Shown here: positions 1 through 8,386 of the stretch, one piece after another
Position numbering within the stretch: the stretch's first letter is position 1
Layout: every line of letters starts with the position of its first letter
Assembly: GCA_016295355.1 (NCBI GenBank)
Contig: JAEDLK010000016.1
Location: 1 to 33,920 of the forward strand
Length of the DNA: 33,920 nt
Direction of reading: 5' to 3'
Source: Clostridiaceae bacterium
Lineage (GTDB): Bacteria; Bacillota; Clostridia; Oscillospirales; Acutalibacteraceae
Made by a program: the position numbers and the translations under genes
Notes under the pieces: model-generated
Database searches by the model: none
What the model saw: the letters and a program-made list of their open reading frames with translations, nothing else
What the model was told of the DNA's origin: nothing

Positions 1-62
1 AATCGAAGATTTGGTGTCGAAATAGTGTGTTTAACCACTATTTCGACTATCTATATTATAAC
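1..62. repeat. Right half of a MITE-like palindromic element, cut by the window edge
   Basis: Bases 1-24 are identical to 33897-33920. The hairpin 17-27/36-46 (TCGAAATAGTG with its complement) is perfect. The outer end, read on the minus strand, is GTTATAATATAGATAGTC, which resembles the left end of the repeat at 33747 (GTTATAATGACTATAGAATA). A 32-base stretch (about 16-47) matches the minus strand of 14026-14057 with one difference. This is therefore a dispersed non-coding element and not a gene end. The name MITE-like rests on inverted ends and small size. No transposase family has been assigned. Confidence 0.7.
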
Positions 63-71
63 AATATCGGT

Positions 72-102
72 CATAAAAACGCCGATGAAGACTGTTTTTA
101 TG
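72..102. other. AT-rich hairpin beside the repeat
   Basis: CATAAAAAC (72-80) is complementary to GTTTTTATG (94-102), with a 13-base loop. It could be a weak terminator for a transcript outside the window. It lacks a GC-rich stem, so the role is uncertain. Confidence 0.3.
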
Positions 103-169
103 TACATTTATAATTTTTTCAAAGAAAAATCAACATTCCTTCATATTAGAGTATTCTTTTTTAGTAATT

Positions 170-180
170 TGTGATATAAT
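170..180 (+). promoter_or_regulatory. Extended -10 promoter for ktrBA
   Basis: TGATATAAT (172-180) is an extended -10 element (TGnTATAAT). No good -35 hexamer lies 16-18 bases upstream, as is common for extended -10 promoters. The transcript would start near 187 and give a leader of about 150 bases before ktrB. Confidence 0.5.
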
Positions 181-186
181 GTACAT

Positions 187-340
187 AATAAAAATTTTTT
201 GCACTTCTTTATGGCTGTCGCCTTGGCACACCTTGGGTTGCTTTCGGTATTGACGGCCTCGCAAAAACGCCCTTGCGAGCAAGCATTTTTGCTTCGTGGC
301 ATAACAAAAAAATGTCGTTATTAAGGAAGTTGATTTTGCC
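187..340 (+). promoter_or_regulatory. Structured 5' leader of ktrB
   Basis: Two adjacent hairpins are visible: CTCGCAA (258-264) with TTGCGAG (273-279), and AAGCA (281-285) with TGCTT (290-294). No U-tract terminator follows. Potassium uptake genes of this family often carry a c-di-AMP (ydaO) riboswitch in related bacteria, but I cannot find that consensus here. The leader is left as structured and unassigned. Confidence 0.3.
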
Positions 341-1669
341 ATGCCTTTCAAAAGGAAAAGACTAAGCTCTTTTCAGATTATTATCTTGGGGTTTGCCGGC
401 GTCATTCTCATCGGTGGTTTGTTGCTGATGCTCCCGATTGCCAGTGCCGAACATTGCGTCACACCCTTTGACCAAAGCCTGTTCACAGCCACATCGGCCG
501 TTTGCGTGACCGGATTGGTGGTAAAAGATACCGCCTTGTACTGGTCATCTTTCGGACAAGCGGTCATTCTCTTGCTCATACAAGTCGGCGGTTTGGGTGT
601 TGTTACCGTGGCCATCTCCTTTGCCATGCTTTCGGGGCGAAAAATATCGTTGATGCAACGCAACACCATGCAGGAATCGGTTGCCGCACAAAAAGTGGGC
701 GGCATCGTCCGTCTTACGGGATTCATCATTAAAGGGTCGCTTCTGATTGAAGCTCTGGGAGCCATCAGCCTGATGCCGTCCTTTTGTCGCGATCACGGTC
801 TTCGGGGCATTTGGCTTTCGGTTTTCCATGCTATTTCGTCCTTTTGTAACGCCGGTTTTGACTTGAACGGTACAAAAGAAGCCCCCTTTGTTTCAATGAC
901 CGGATACGCTGACCAGCCCGGCGTCCTGATCCCCATGATCCTCTTAATTATCATCGGCGGTATTGGCTTTTTGACTTGGGATGACATTAAAACAAACGGT
1001 GTTCATCTTCGGCATTATCGACTGCAAAGCAAGGTTATCCTCATCACCTATGCCGTGTTGATTCTATTACCCTTTTGCTATTTTTTGATGGCAGACTACG
1101 CTGATCTACCGATAGGAGAGAGAATCTTAAATTCTTTATTTCAAGCCGTCACGCCCCGTACGGCCGGTTTTAACAGTGCCGACCTGACCACGATGAGCGA
1201 CGGCGGAAAAGCGTTGACCGTCTTTTTAATGCTCATCGGCGGTGCCCCCGGTTCAACCGCCGGCGGTATGAAGGTCACCACCGTGGCCGTCTTATACGCC
1301 GCCTCGGCTTGTGCTTTTCGACGCAAGGAGGACACCGAAATGTTCCATCGTCGTATAGAAGTGTCCACGGTACGCAACGCCGCCGCTATTGTGGTTTTAT
1401 ACTTTTCCCTGTTTTTTACCGGCGGTCTTGTGATCAGCTTATATGAACATCTACCCCTGGTTGATTGCCTATACGAAACTGCCTCGGCCATCGGGACAGT
1501 GGGACTGACCCTGTCCTTGACCCCGTCACTCGGACTGTTATCCCGTTTCATTCTCATTGGGCTGATGTTCTTTGGACGAGTCGGCGGTTTGACCTTGATC
1601 TATGCTGCCTTATCCGGCTCAAGACCAAACCTGTCCAAGCTACCCCAAGAAAAAATCACGGTCGGATAA
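341..1669 (+). CDS. ktrB: KtrB/TrkH-family potassium channel subunit
   Basis: This 442-residue integral membrane protein is the K+-translocating subunit of a Ktr system. It moves K+ inward through a pore made of four membrane-pore-membrane repeats. Pore-loop segments are recognisable: TSAVCVTGL near residue 52, SSFCNAGFD near 165, VTPRTAGFN near 270 and ASAIGTVGLT near 385. The glycine in each loop forms the selectivity filter in the family. The length matches KtrB (about 445) rather than proteobacterial TrkH (about 480). The start follows AAGGA at a rather long spacing of about 12 bases. ktrA follows after 37 bp, so the two form an operon. Gating by the KtrA ring is known for the family. Confidence 0.93.
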   Translation: MPFKRKRLSSFQIIILGFAGVILIGGLLLMLPIASAEHCVTPFDQSLFTATSAVCVTGLVVKDTALYWSSFGQAVILLLIQVGGLGVVTVAISFAMLSGRKISLMQRNTMQESVAAQKVGGIVRLTGFIIKGSLLIEALGAISLMPSFCRDHGLRGIWLSVFHAISSFCNAGFDLNGTKEAPFVSMTGYADQPGVLIPMILLIIIGGIGFLTWDDIKTNGVHLRHYRLQSKVILITYAVLILLPFCYFLMADYADLPIGERILNSLFQAVTPRTAGFNSADLTTMSDGGKALTVFLMLIGGAPGSTAGGMKVTTVAVLYAASACAFRRKEDTEMFHRRIEVSTVRNAAAIVVLYFSLFFTGGLVISLYEHLPLVDCLYETASAIGTVGLTLSLTPSLGLLSRFILIGLMFFGRVGGLTLIYAALSGSRPNLSKLPQEKITVG

Positions 1670-1706
1670 ATCTTCTGACCGCCATTATCCATAAAGGAGC
1701 TTTTTT

Positions 1707-2351
1707 ATGAAATCTATTTTACTCATTGGTTTAGGTCATTTCGGACAACAATTAGCCGCCGAGTTTCACGAACTGGGCCACGAAATCATGGCCGTTGACA
1801 AAGAGGAAGACAAGGTGAATGCGGTATTGGATTTTGTTACCAATGCACAAATCGGCGACAGCACCAATCCCGCTTTTCTTGAAGCCCTGGGTGCGAATAA
1901 TTTTGATGTTTGTGTGGTGGCCATCGGCAAAGACTTCCAAAGCTCACTGGAAACCACCTCTTTGTTGAAGGAATTAGGTGCCAAACAGGTTATTGCGCGC
2001 GCCGAGCAGGATATTCAGGCCAAGTTTTTATCCCGCAACGGCGCCGATGATATACTCTATCCGGAAAAGCAGGTAGCTAAATGGGCAGCAATACGCTACG
2101 GAGAAGACCATGTGTTGGATTTTATTGAGCTGGACGAAACCCACGCCATCTTTGAAGTATCCCTGCCCCAAGCCTGGATCGGCATGAGCATCCAACAAAT
2201 TGACATTCGCAAAAAATACGGTATCAACATTTTGGCGGTCAAGGAAAACGGCCGTTTCGATACCGTCACACCCGACACCGTTTTAAGCAGTGACAAAACC
2301 CTGTTGGTATTGGGAAAGTATAAAGCCTTACAAAAATGCTTTAAGCTCTAA
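1707..2351 (+). CDS. ktrA: KtrA/TrkA-type RCK regulatory subunit
   Basis: This 214-residue cytosolic protein forms the gating ring of the Ktr K+ channel. An N-terminal Rossmann RCK_N domain begins with a GLGHFG dinucleotide-binding loop near residue 8 and an acidic end of strand 2 (AVDKEED) near 30. A C-terminal RCK_C domain covers roughly residues 135-214. In the family, ATP/ADP binds the N domain and c-di-AMP binds the C domain. The start is ATG after AAGGAG. The gene lies directly behind ktrB and ends before a bidirectional terminator. Confidence 0.93.
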   Translation: MKSILLIGLGHFGQQLAAEFHELGHEIMAVDKEEDKVNAVLDFVTNAQIGDSTNPAFLEALGANNFDVCVVAIGKDFQSSLETTSLLKELGAKQVIARAEQDIQAKFLSRNGADDILYPEKQVAKWAAIRYGEDHVLDFIELDETHAIFEVSLPQAWIGMSIQQIDIRKKYGINILAVKENGRFDTVTPDTVLSSDKTLLVLGKYKALQKCFKL

Positions 2352-2412
2352 TCCCTTTGCGGTTTGCCTTTACTCTTGCCGAATATCCAACCAAAAATCA
2401 TTCGTAACTCTT

Positions 2413-2460
2413 ATAAAAAAAGTCCCGTGGACTGCTCTTTGTGCATTCCACGGGATTTTA
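2413..2460. terminator. Bidirectional terminator between ktrA and dapL
   Basis: TCCCGTGGA (2423-2431) pairs perfectly with TCCACGGGA (2447-2455). It is preceded by an A-run (2414-2421) and followed by TTTTA. It can stop the ktrBA transcript rightward and the dapL transcript leftward. The genes converge here. Confidence 0.85.
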
Positions 2461-2462
2461 TT

Positions 2463-3662
2463 CTATTGACGGCCAGATGCCTCAAACAGTACCTTCAAGC
2501 GCTCGCCTGCCAAAACGGTATCGGCCGGATCACCAAAGGACGACAGACGGAAATAGTGTTTACCGCAGGAGCCGAAACCCTCTCCGGGAGTGCCCACAAT
2601 TTGCACCTGATTCAGCAGATAATCAAAGAAGGCCCAGCTATCCATCCCCTGCGGACATTCCATCCAAATATACGGTGCATTCTTTCCGCCACAATAGCGA
2701 ATACGGCACTCGTCCAACGCCTTCATGATGACCTTGGCATTGTTTTTATAAATCATCAAGGTTTCTTTGAACTGCCGTTGGCCTTCCGCCGATAGGGCAG
2801 CCACGCCAGCCTCTTGCAGTAGGTATGAAACACCATTTGTCTTAGTTGTGCGGTTTCGCACCCACATCTTATTCAGCGAAACGCCGTCAAACACCAAACT
2901 TTTCGGCACAATGGTATACCCGCAACGCATACCCGTAAAGCCGGCCGTTTTTGACAGCGAGCAAATCTCAACGGCACACCGACACGCACCCTCAATTTCG
3001 TAAATGCTGTGCGGCACATGATCCTCCTCAATAAAGGCTTCATAGGCGGCGTCAAAGATAATGACTGCCTGTTTAGACAAGGCATAGTTTACCCATTTTG
3101 TTAAAATCGCCCGGTCATACACGGCCCCGGTCGGGTTATTGGGCGAGCAAAGATAGACGATATCGGCCTGAATGCTTTCGTCCGGCTGTGGCACAAATCC
3201 GGTTTCCGCAGTGGTCGGCAGGTGAACAATGCGGTGACCGGCCATGATATTGGCATCCACATAGGCCGGATAAGTCGGCTCGGGAATAAGTGCCGTGTTA
3301 TCAGCCGAAAACAGGTCGAGAATATCGCCCAAAGTATCGCTGGCACCGCTGGAGGGAAATACCTCGTCCTTCTCTAAATACACCCCTCGCTGTGCGTAAT
3401 AGGCCGTGATAGCCTCCTTGAAATTATCGGCGCCGCATTCAGGCATATAGCCGTGGAAGGTTTCTTTTTTTGCCTGTTTATCCACCGCCATATGCAAGGC
3501 CGTTGTCACTTTTTCGCAAAGCGGTTGTGTGACATCACCCACGCCCAACAAGAGCAGTTTTTGATCCGGATGCGCCCGTCGATAGGCGTCTCTGCGCTGT
3601 GCCGTTTCGGCAAACAGATAAGACTCCCGCAAATTGGCATAATGTTTGTTAAGTTGAATCAT
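2463..3662 (-). CDS. dapL: LL-diaminopimelate aminotransferase
   Basis: This 399-residue PLP enzyme (fold type I aminotransferase) converts tetrahydrodipicolinate and glutamate directly to LL-diaminopimelate. It is the short lysine and peptidoglycan route. Family-typical segments are GVGDVTQPL near residue 40, the SSGASDTLGD region near 105, YLCSPNNPTGAVY near 170, FDAAYEAFIEE near 203 and the PLP-lysine segment SLSKTAGFTGMRCGY near 235. The C-terminal part has NAPYIWMECP and GTPGEGFG. Length agrees with DapL (about 400-410). Its ATG overlaps the dapF stop by 4 bases, so translation is probably coupled. Confidence 0.93.
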   Translation of the reverse strand: MIQLNKHYANLRESYLFAETAQRRDAYRRAHPDQKLLLLGVGDVTQPLCEKVTTALHMAVDKQAKKETFHGYMPECGADNFKEAITAYYAQRGVYLEKDEVFPSSGASDTLGDILDLFSADNTALIPEPTYPAYVDANIMAGHRIVHLPTTAETGFVPQPDESIQADIVYLCSPNNPTGAVYDRAILTKWVNYALSKQAVIIFDAAYEAFIEEDHVPHSIYEIEGACRCAVEICSLSKTAGFTGMRCGYTIVPKSLVFDGVSLNKMWVRNRTTKTNGVSYLLQEAGVAALSAEGQRQFKETLMIYKNNAKVIMKALDECRIRYCGGKNAPYIWMECPQGMDSWAFFDYLLNQVQIVGTPGEGFGSCGKHYFRLSSFGDPADTVLAGERLKVLFEASGRQ

Positions 3663-4453
3663 ATCTCCATTTCTCCTTCAAAAACCGTTTCGGCCGGGCC
3701 GGTCATGGTCACAGCGCCCTTTCCGTCCACGGTTACAAAGAGCGAACCGCCGTCCAAGCGCACCTCAACCGTTTGATCGGGAGGGCAATAGCCCTTGCTG
3801 ACTGCCGCCGCTACGCTCGCACAGGCCCCGGTTCCGCAAGCCATAGTCACACCGCTGCCCCGTTCGAAAACACGCATACGAAGACAGTTCTTTGACAGAA
3901 CGCTGACAAACTCCACATTGATGCCATCCATAAATAACGGCAGGTTCTGCATGGCCTGACCGATACGCTCAATCGGCTGACGGTCGGCATCCGTACAAAA
4001 CCAAACGGCATGCGGATTGCCCATATTCACACACACGATCGGCACCGTTTTGCCGGCCGCCGTTACCGTTACCTCTTGCTCGACAATCGATCGTCCCATG
4101 TCCACGCTCACCAGAGCGACGGCATGATCCTTTAGGTGAAGATGCAGCCGCTTAATCCCGGCTTTTGTCTCCACCGCAAGGTCAGTTTTATCAGTCAAAT
4201 GATGCTCGTACACATATTTCCCCACACAGCGGATCCCGTTCCCGCACATCATAGCTTCACTGCCGTCGGCGTTGAAAATGCGCATTTTACAGTCGGCCGT
4301 TTTCGAAGGTGAGATGACAATCAGCCCATCCGATCCAATGCCGAAATGACGGTCGGACACCTTGACCGACAGCTCACCCGGATGGGGTAACTCCTCGTTT
4401 GTATATAGGTAGACATAGTCGTTGCCCAGTCCTTGCATTTTGGTAAACTTCAT
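3659..4453 (-). CDS. dapF: Diaminopimelate epimerase
   Basis: This 264-residue enzyme interconverts LL- and meso-diaminopimelate, the step after DapL. Both catalytic cysteine motifs are present: NADGSEAMMCGNGIRC in the N-terminal half (around residue 70) and ERGSGVTMACGTGACAS in the C-terminal half (around residue 205). The start MKFTKMQGLGNDY is the usual DapF N-terminus. The gene overlaps pyrG and dapL by 4 bases on each side. DapL and DapF together give meso-DAP for cell wall and lysine. Confidence 0.95.
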   Translation of the reverse strand: MKFTKMQGLGNDYVYLYTNEELPHPGELSVKVSDRHFGIGSDGLIVISPSKTADCKMRIFNADGSEAMMCGNGIRCVGKYVYEHHLTDKTDLAVETKAGIKRLHLHLKDHAVALVSVDMGRSIVEQEVTVTAAGKTVPIVCVNMGNPHAVWFCTDADRQPIERIGQAMQNLPLFMDGINVEFVSVLSKNCLRMRVFERGSGVTMACGTGACASVAAAVSKGYCPPDQTVEVRLDGGSLFVTVDGKGAVTMTGPAETVFEGEMEI

Positions 4454-6054
4454 GTTTCTTCTCCTAAAAGCGCGGCTTTAATAAAGCCTAAAAACAGCTG
4501 ATGCGGCTTATTGGGACGGGATTTGAACTCGGGATGATATTGCACGCCGACATAGAACGGACGATCGGTCAACTCAACGGTTTCCACCAACCGTCCATCG
4601 GGTGAGAGGCCCGAAAGGGTCAAACCGTTTTGGATCATCACATCCCGATAGTCGTTGTTAAACTCATATCTGTGACGGTGACGCTCGGAAATATCGGTTT
4701 TACCGTAGCAGCGCTCCATGGTGGTGCCGGCCACGATTTTACAGGGATACGCACCCAATCGCAGGGTGCCGCCCTTGTCGATTTCGTCGCTTTGACCCGG
4801 CATAAAGTCAATGACCTTATGTTTGCACAGTTCGTCAAATTCACCCGAATGGGCATCTTTAAGTCCGCAGACATGACGGGCGTACTCAATCACGGCGATC
4901 TGCATACCCAGGCAAATACCGAAATACGGCTTTTGATGTTCTCGGGCATATTGAGCCGCCATAATCATGCCCTCAATGCCGCGACTGCCGAAGCCGCCCG
5001 GCACAATGATACCGTCCAGTCCGCCCAGAATATGATCGAGCGTATCCGGCGTTATGGTTTCGGAATCAATCCACTTAATCTCCACATGAGCGCCCAGTGC
5101 ATAACCGGCATGGCGCAATGCCTCGGCCACCGACAAATAGGCATCGTGCAACTGGATATACTTACCTACCAGGCCAATGGTGACGGTCTTTTCGGCCTCC
5201 TTAATGGTTTGTACCATCCGTTCCCATTCATCAAGGTCCTCCGGCTTTGCGGTAAGGCCCAGTTCACGGCAGACAATTTCGGAAAAGTGTGATTTTTCCA
5301 GCATCAGCGGTGCCTCATACAAACAAGGCAGGGTGATATTCTCAATGACACAATCGGGTTTTACATTACAGAACATTGAAATCTTCTTAAAGATGGATTC
5401 CTCTAACGGCTCGTCACAACGCAACACAATCATATTCGGATTGATACCCATGCCCTGCAATTCTTTAACGGAGTGCTGTGTCGGCTTGGATTTATGCTCA
5501 TCCGAACCACGCAAGAATGGCACCAAGGTCACATGGATAAACAGGCTGTTTTCGCGGCCGACCTCCAGAGAAATCTGTCGAACAGCCTCTAAAAAGGGTT
5601 GGGATTCAATATCGCCGATGGTACCGCCGATTTCGGTAATGACCACATCGGCATCGGTCTTTTTGGCCACCGCATACACAAATTCTTTAATTTCATTGGT
5701 GATGTGCGGAATAACCTGCACGGTCGAGCCGAGATACTCTCCTCGGCGCTCTTTATTCAACACATTCCAATAAACCTTGCCGGTGGTAAGGTTGGAATAC
5801 TTGTTCAAATCCTCATCAATAAACCGCTCATAATGTCCTAAATCCAGATCGGTTTCGGCACCGTCCTCGGTCACATACACCTCTCCGTGCTGATAGGGGC
5901 TCATGGTACCGGGGTCGACATTGATATACGGGTCGAGCTTTTGAGCCGCCACCTTAAGCCCCCGCTGTTTCAACAGTCGGCCGAGCGAAGCGGCTGTGAT
6001 ACCCTTTCCAAGACCTGAAACCACGCCTCCGGTAACAAATATGTATTTCTTCAT
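4450..6054 (-). CDS. pyrG: CTP synthase (glutamine-hydrolysing)
   Basis: This 534-residue enzyme aminates UTP to CTP using ATP and glutamine. The N-terminal synthetase domain (1-265) starts KKYIFVTGGVVSGLGKG with the P-loop. The C-terminal class I glutamine amidotransferase domain carries GICLGMQ (nucleophile Cys near 380) and the HPEF histidine near 510. I place the start at 6054, where GGGAGG lies 7 bases upstream. An earlier in-frame start adds nine residues unlike the family. There is a 64-bp gap to the glutamate synthase gene upstream with no clear terminator, so it is probably co-transcribed with it. Confidence 0.96.
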   Translation of the reverse strand: MKKYIFVTGGVVSGLGKGITAASLGRLLKQRGLKVAAQKLDPYINVDPGTMSPYQHGEVYVTEDGAETDLDLGHYERFIDEDLNKYSNLTTGKVYWNVLNKERRGEYLGSTVQVIPHITNEIKEFVYAVAKKTDADVVITEIGGTIGDIESQPFLEAVRQISLEVGRENSLFIHVTLVPFLRGSDEHKSKPTQHSVKELQGMGINPNMIVLRCDEPLEESIFKKISMFCNVKPDCVIENITLPCLYEAPLMLEKSHFSEIVCRELGLTAKPEDLDEWERMVQTIKEAEKTVTIGLVGKYIQLHDAYLSVAEALRHAGYALGAHVEIKWIDSETITPDTLDHILGGLDGIIVPGGFGSRGIEGMIMAAQYAREHQKPYFGICLGMQIAVIEYARHVCGLKDAHSGEFDELCKHKVIDFMPGQSDEIDKGGTLRLGAYPCKIVAGTTMERCYGKTDISERHRHRYEFNNDYRDVMIQNGLTLSGLSPDGRLVETVELTDRPFYVGVQYHPEFKSRPNKPHQLFLGFIKAALLGEET

Positions 6055-6118
6055 ATTGTTTTCCTCCCTGTCTGTATTCAATAATCATAGCGTCTCTGGC
6101 GCTGTCGGTTACCGACTG
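6055..6118 (-). other. Short structured gap upstream of pyrG
   Basis: On the minus strand, GTCGGTAACCGAC is a near-perfect palindrome and AGCG/CGCT forms a second small stem. There is no U-tract, so read-through from the gltB-like genes is expected. I see no GGGC-run leader of the type used for CTP-dependent pyrG control in Bacillus. Confidence 0.35.
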
Positions 6119-6835
6119 TTAATTGGCCACATACATTTGCTTATACGGATTTTTCGTATCCGGGACAACCATCCAAAACGGCTCCTTGAGAATGTCCTCG
6201 ATCACATACGAAAAGGTATCACAAAACTCTTGCATAAGGGGCATAATTTCAGCAATATCCTCTTTTTGAGCCTTGGTGACGGTGACCGTATGCGGGAAAT
6301 GGATGCCGTCAAGTTGCCCCCTCAAAAAGACCTTGCCCCCGTGCATCCCGGTACAGGGGAAATTGCCGACCGGTGGCCGATTGTCCTCATAAAGACCTAA
6401 CACCACCAATACACCGCCGGCCTGATACTCTCCCAAAAAGCTACCGCATTTTCCGCCGATGATGATTTCCGGCTTTTTCTCGTGATAAGCCTTCATATGG
6501 ATGCCGACACGGTAACCGGCGTTACCCTTCACCAAAATCTTGCCACCTCGCATGGCATAACCGAGGGTGTCACCGATGTCGCCGTATACAACAATTTTTC
6601 CGTCGTTCATGGTATCGCCCACGGCATCCTGGGCGTTGCCGTTAACCGTAATTTGCGCTCCTGCCAAATACGCACCCAAAGCATTGCCCGGAATGCCGTC
6701 TATTTGAATGATCTGCCGTTTCATGCCGGCCCCGATAAACCGTTGGCCATGGCAGTTTTGAATCTGACATTCCTCTGCTTTTCGGATTTGTTCGTTAAGG
6801 GTGCGATAATCCAACTCTTTGGCATCGATCACCAT
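6119..6835 (-). CDS. Glutamate synthase GXGXG domain protein (third subunit)
   Basis: This 238-residue protein matches the C-terminal beta-helix domain of glutamate synthase alpha subunit (GltB). Repeats of the GXGXG type run from about residue 50 to 160 (for example GNALGAYLAG, GDTMNDGKIVVYGDIGDTLGYAMRGG and GNAGYRVGIHM). This domain is structural and shapes the ammonia tunnel. In archaeal-type systems it is a separate polypeptide, as here. It lies 45 bp after the FMN-domain gene on the same strand. The SD is weak (GGTG). About 70 C-terminal residues beyond the helix are less typical. Confidence 0.85.
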   Translation of the reverse strand: MVIDAKELDYRTLNEQIRKAEECQIQNCHGQRFIGAGMKRQIIQIDGIPGNALGAYLAGAQITVNGNAQDAVGDTMNDGKIVVYGDIGDTLGYAMRGGKILVKGNAGYRVGIHMKAYHEKKPEIIIGGKCGSFLGEYQAGGVLVVLGLYEDNRPPVGNFPCTGMHGGKVFLRGQLDGIHFPHTVTVTKAQKEDIAEIMPLMQEFCDTFSYVIEDILKEPFWMVVPDTKNPYKQMYVAN

Positions 6836-6880
6836 ATCTACACCACGCTTTCAAAAAATGTTTCCTATGTTTTGATATCT

Positions 6881-8386
6881 TTATTCTCCGGCGTGGGAAA
6901 TGCCGAGAATCGACAGTTCCTTTTCGGTTAACCCAATACCCCGAAGCATAAGGCGATTGCCTCGCAGTGCCTCAACCGAATTGATCCCCATACCGCCCAT
7001 CATTTCTTTGATTTCATGCTTCCAGGCTGTCACCAGATTGACCAGCCGCATCGCCCCCACCGCCGGGTCAAGCCGTTTGACCAGCTCTTCTCGCTGTGTG
7101 GCAATACCCCAGTTGCACTTGCCGCTTTGGCAGGTTCGGCAAAGATGACATCCAAGGGCCAGCACCGCCGCCGTAGCAATATAACACGCATCGGCACCCA
7201 AGGCAATAGCCTTGACCACATCGGCCGACGAACGAATGGAACCGCCGACAATCAAGGATACCTGCTGGCGAATGCCCTCTTCTCGCAACCGCTGATCGAC
7301 TGCCGCCAAGGCCAACTCAACCGGAATACCGACATTGTCACGAATTCTGGTCGGTGCCGCTCCCGTACCGCCTCGAAAACCGTCGATGGCAATAATGTCT
7401 GCACCGCTTCTGGCAATGCCCGAAGCAATCGCCGCTATGTTATGCACAGCCGCCACCTTAACAATGATCGGCTTTTTATACTCTGTGGCCTCCTTTAGGG
7501 AGAACACCAGTTGCCGTAGGTCTTCAATCGAATAAATATCATGGTGCGGCGCCGGAGAAATGGCATCGCTCCCTTCAGGAATCATGCGGGTTTTGGAAAC
7601 ATCCCCGACAATTTTGGTTCCCGGTAAGTGTCCGCCAATGCCCGGCTTGGCTCCTTGCCCCATTTTGATTTCAATGGCGGCACCGGCGTTCAAATAATCC
7701 TCATGAACCCCGAATCGTCCCGACGCCACCTGTACAACGGTGTTGTCTCCGTAACAATAAAAATCCTCGTGCAAGCCACCCTCGCCGGTGTTATAATAGA
7801 TGCCCAGCTCCTTAGCCGCCATTGCCAAAGCTTTGTGAGCGTTGTAGCTGATGGAACCGTAGCTCATCGCCGAAAACATAATCGGAACCGACAGCTCTAA
7901 TTGGGGGCTCAAGGCGGTCTTAATCTTTCCGTTTTCATCTCGCTCGATATGATTGGGCTTTTGACCCAAAAACACCCGTGTTTCCATCGGTTCCCGCAAG
8001 GGGTCAATCGGCGGATTGGTCACTTGGGAAGCGTTAATCAACAGTTTATCCCAATAGACCGACAACGGCCGCGGATTGCCCATTGAGGACAACAGGACAC
8101 CACCGGTGTTGGCCTGTTTATAAATCTCTTTTATCACATCGTCCTGCCAGTTGGCATTTTCACGAAAACAATCTTCATCTTTGACAATTTTCAAGGCGTG
8201 CGTCGGGCAGAAAGACACGCACCGCTTACAGTTGACACATTTGCTTTCGTCTGCCACCATCACCTGACGATCGGTATCAAAACGATGCACCTCATTGGCG
8301 CATTGTTTCTCACACACACGACAATTGATACACCGATCCTTATCCCGAATCACATCGTATTCCGGTGAAATATATAGTTTGTTCAT
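6881..8386 (-). CDS. Glutamate synthase, ferredoxin plus FMN-binding synthase subunit
   Basis: This 501-residue catalytic subunit makes glutamate from 2-oxoglutarate and ammonia released from glutamine. The N-terminus holds two 4Fe-4S ferredoxin motifs (CINCRVCEKQC near residue 17, CVNCKRCVSFCP near 47). A TIM-barrel FMN-binding synthase domain follows, with GEGGLHED, GQGAKPGIGGHLPG and DGFRGGTGAAPTR segments. The cysteine cluster CHLCRTCQSGKC near residue 415 fits the GltS iron-sulfur site. I chose ATG 8386 because AGGAGG precedes it. Its ATG overlaps the amidotransferase stop (ATGA). The extra ferredoxin domain marks the archaeal-type split enzyme. No NAD(P)H-oxidising small subunit is nearby, so the electron donor is open. 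Confidence 0.92.
   Translation of the reverse strand: MNKLYISPEYDVIRDKDRCINCRVCEKQCANEVHRFDTDRQVMVADESKCVNCKRCVSFCPTHALKIVKDEDCFRENANWQDDVIKEIYKQANTGGVLLSSMGNPRPLSVYWDKLLINASQVTNPPIDPLREPMETRVFLGQKPNHIERDENGKIKTALSPQLELSVPIMFSAMSYGSISYNAHKALAMAAKELGIYYNTGEGGLHEDFYCYGDNTVVQVASGRFGVHEDYLNAGAAIEIKMGQGAKPGIGGHLPGTKIVGDVSKTRMIPEGSDAISPAPHHDIYSIEDLRQLVFSLKEATEYKKPIIVKVAAVHNIAAIASGIARSGADIIAIDGFRGGTGAAPTRIRDNVGIPVELALAAVDQRLREEGIRQQVSLIVGGSIRSSADVVKAIALGADACYIATAAVLALGCHLCRTCQSGKCNWGIATQREELVKRLDPAVGAMRLVNLVTAWKHEIKEMMGGMGINSVEALRGNRLMLRGIGLTEKELSILGISHAGE

Noticed and set aside
187..340. c-di-AMP (ydaO) riboswitch before ktrB
   Set aside because: Expected from biology, but the conserved sequence blocks are not visible.
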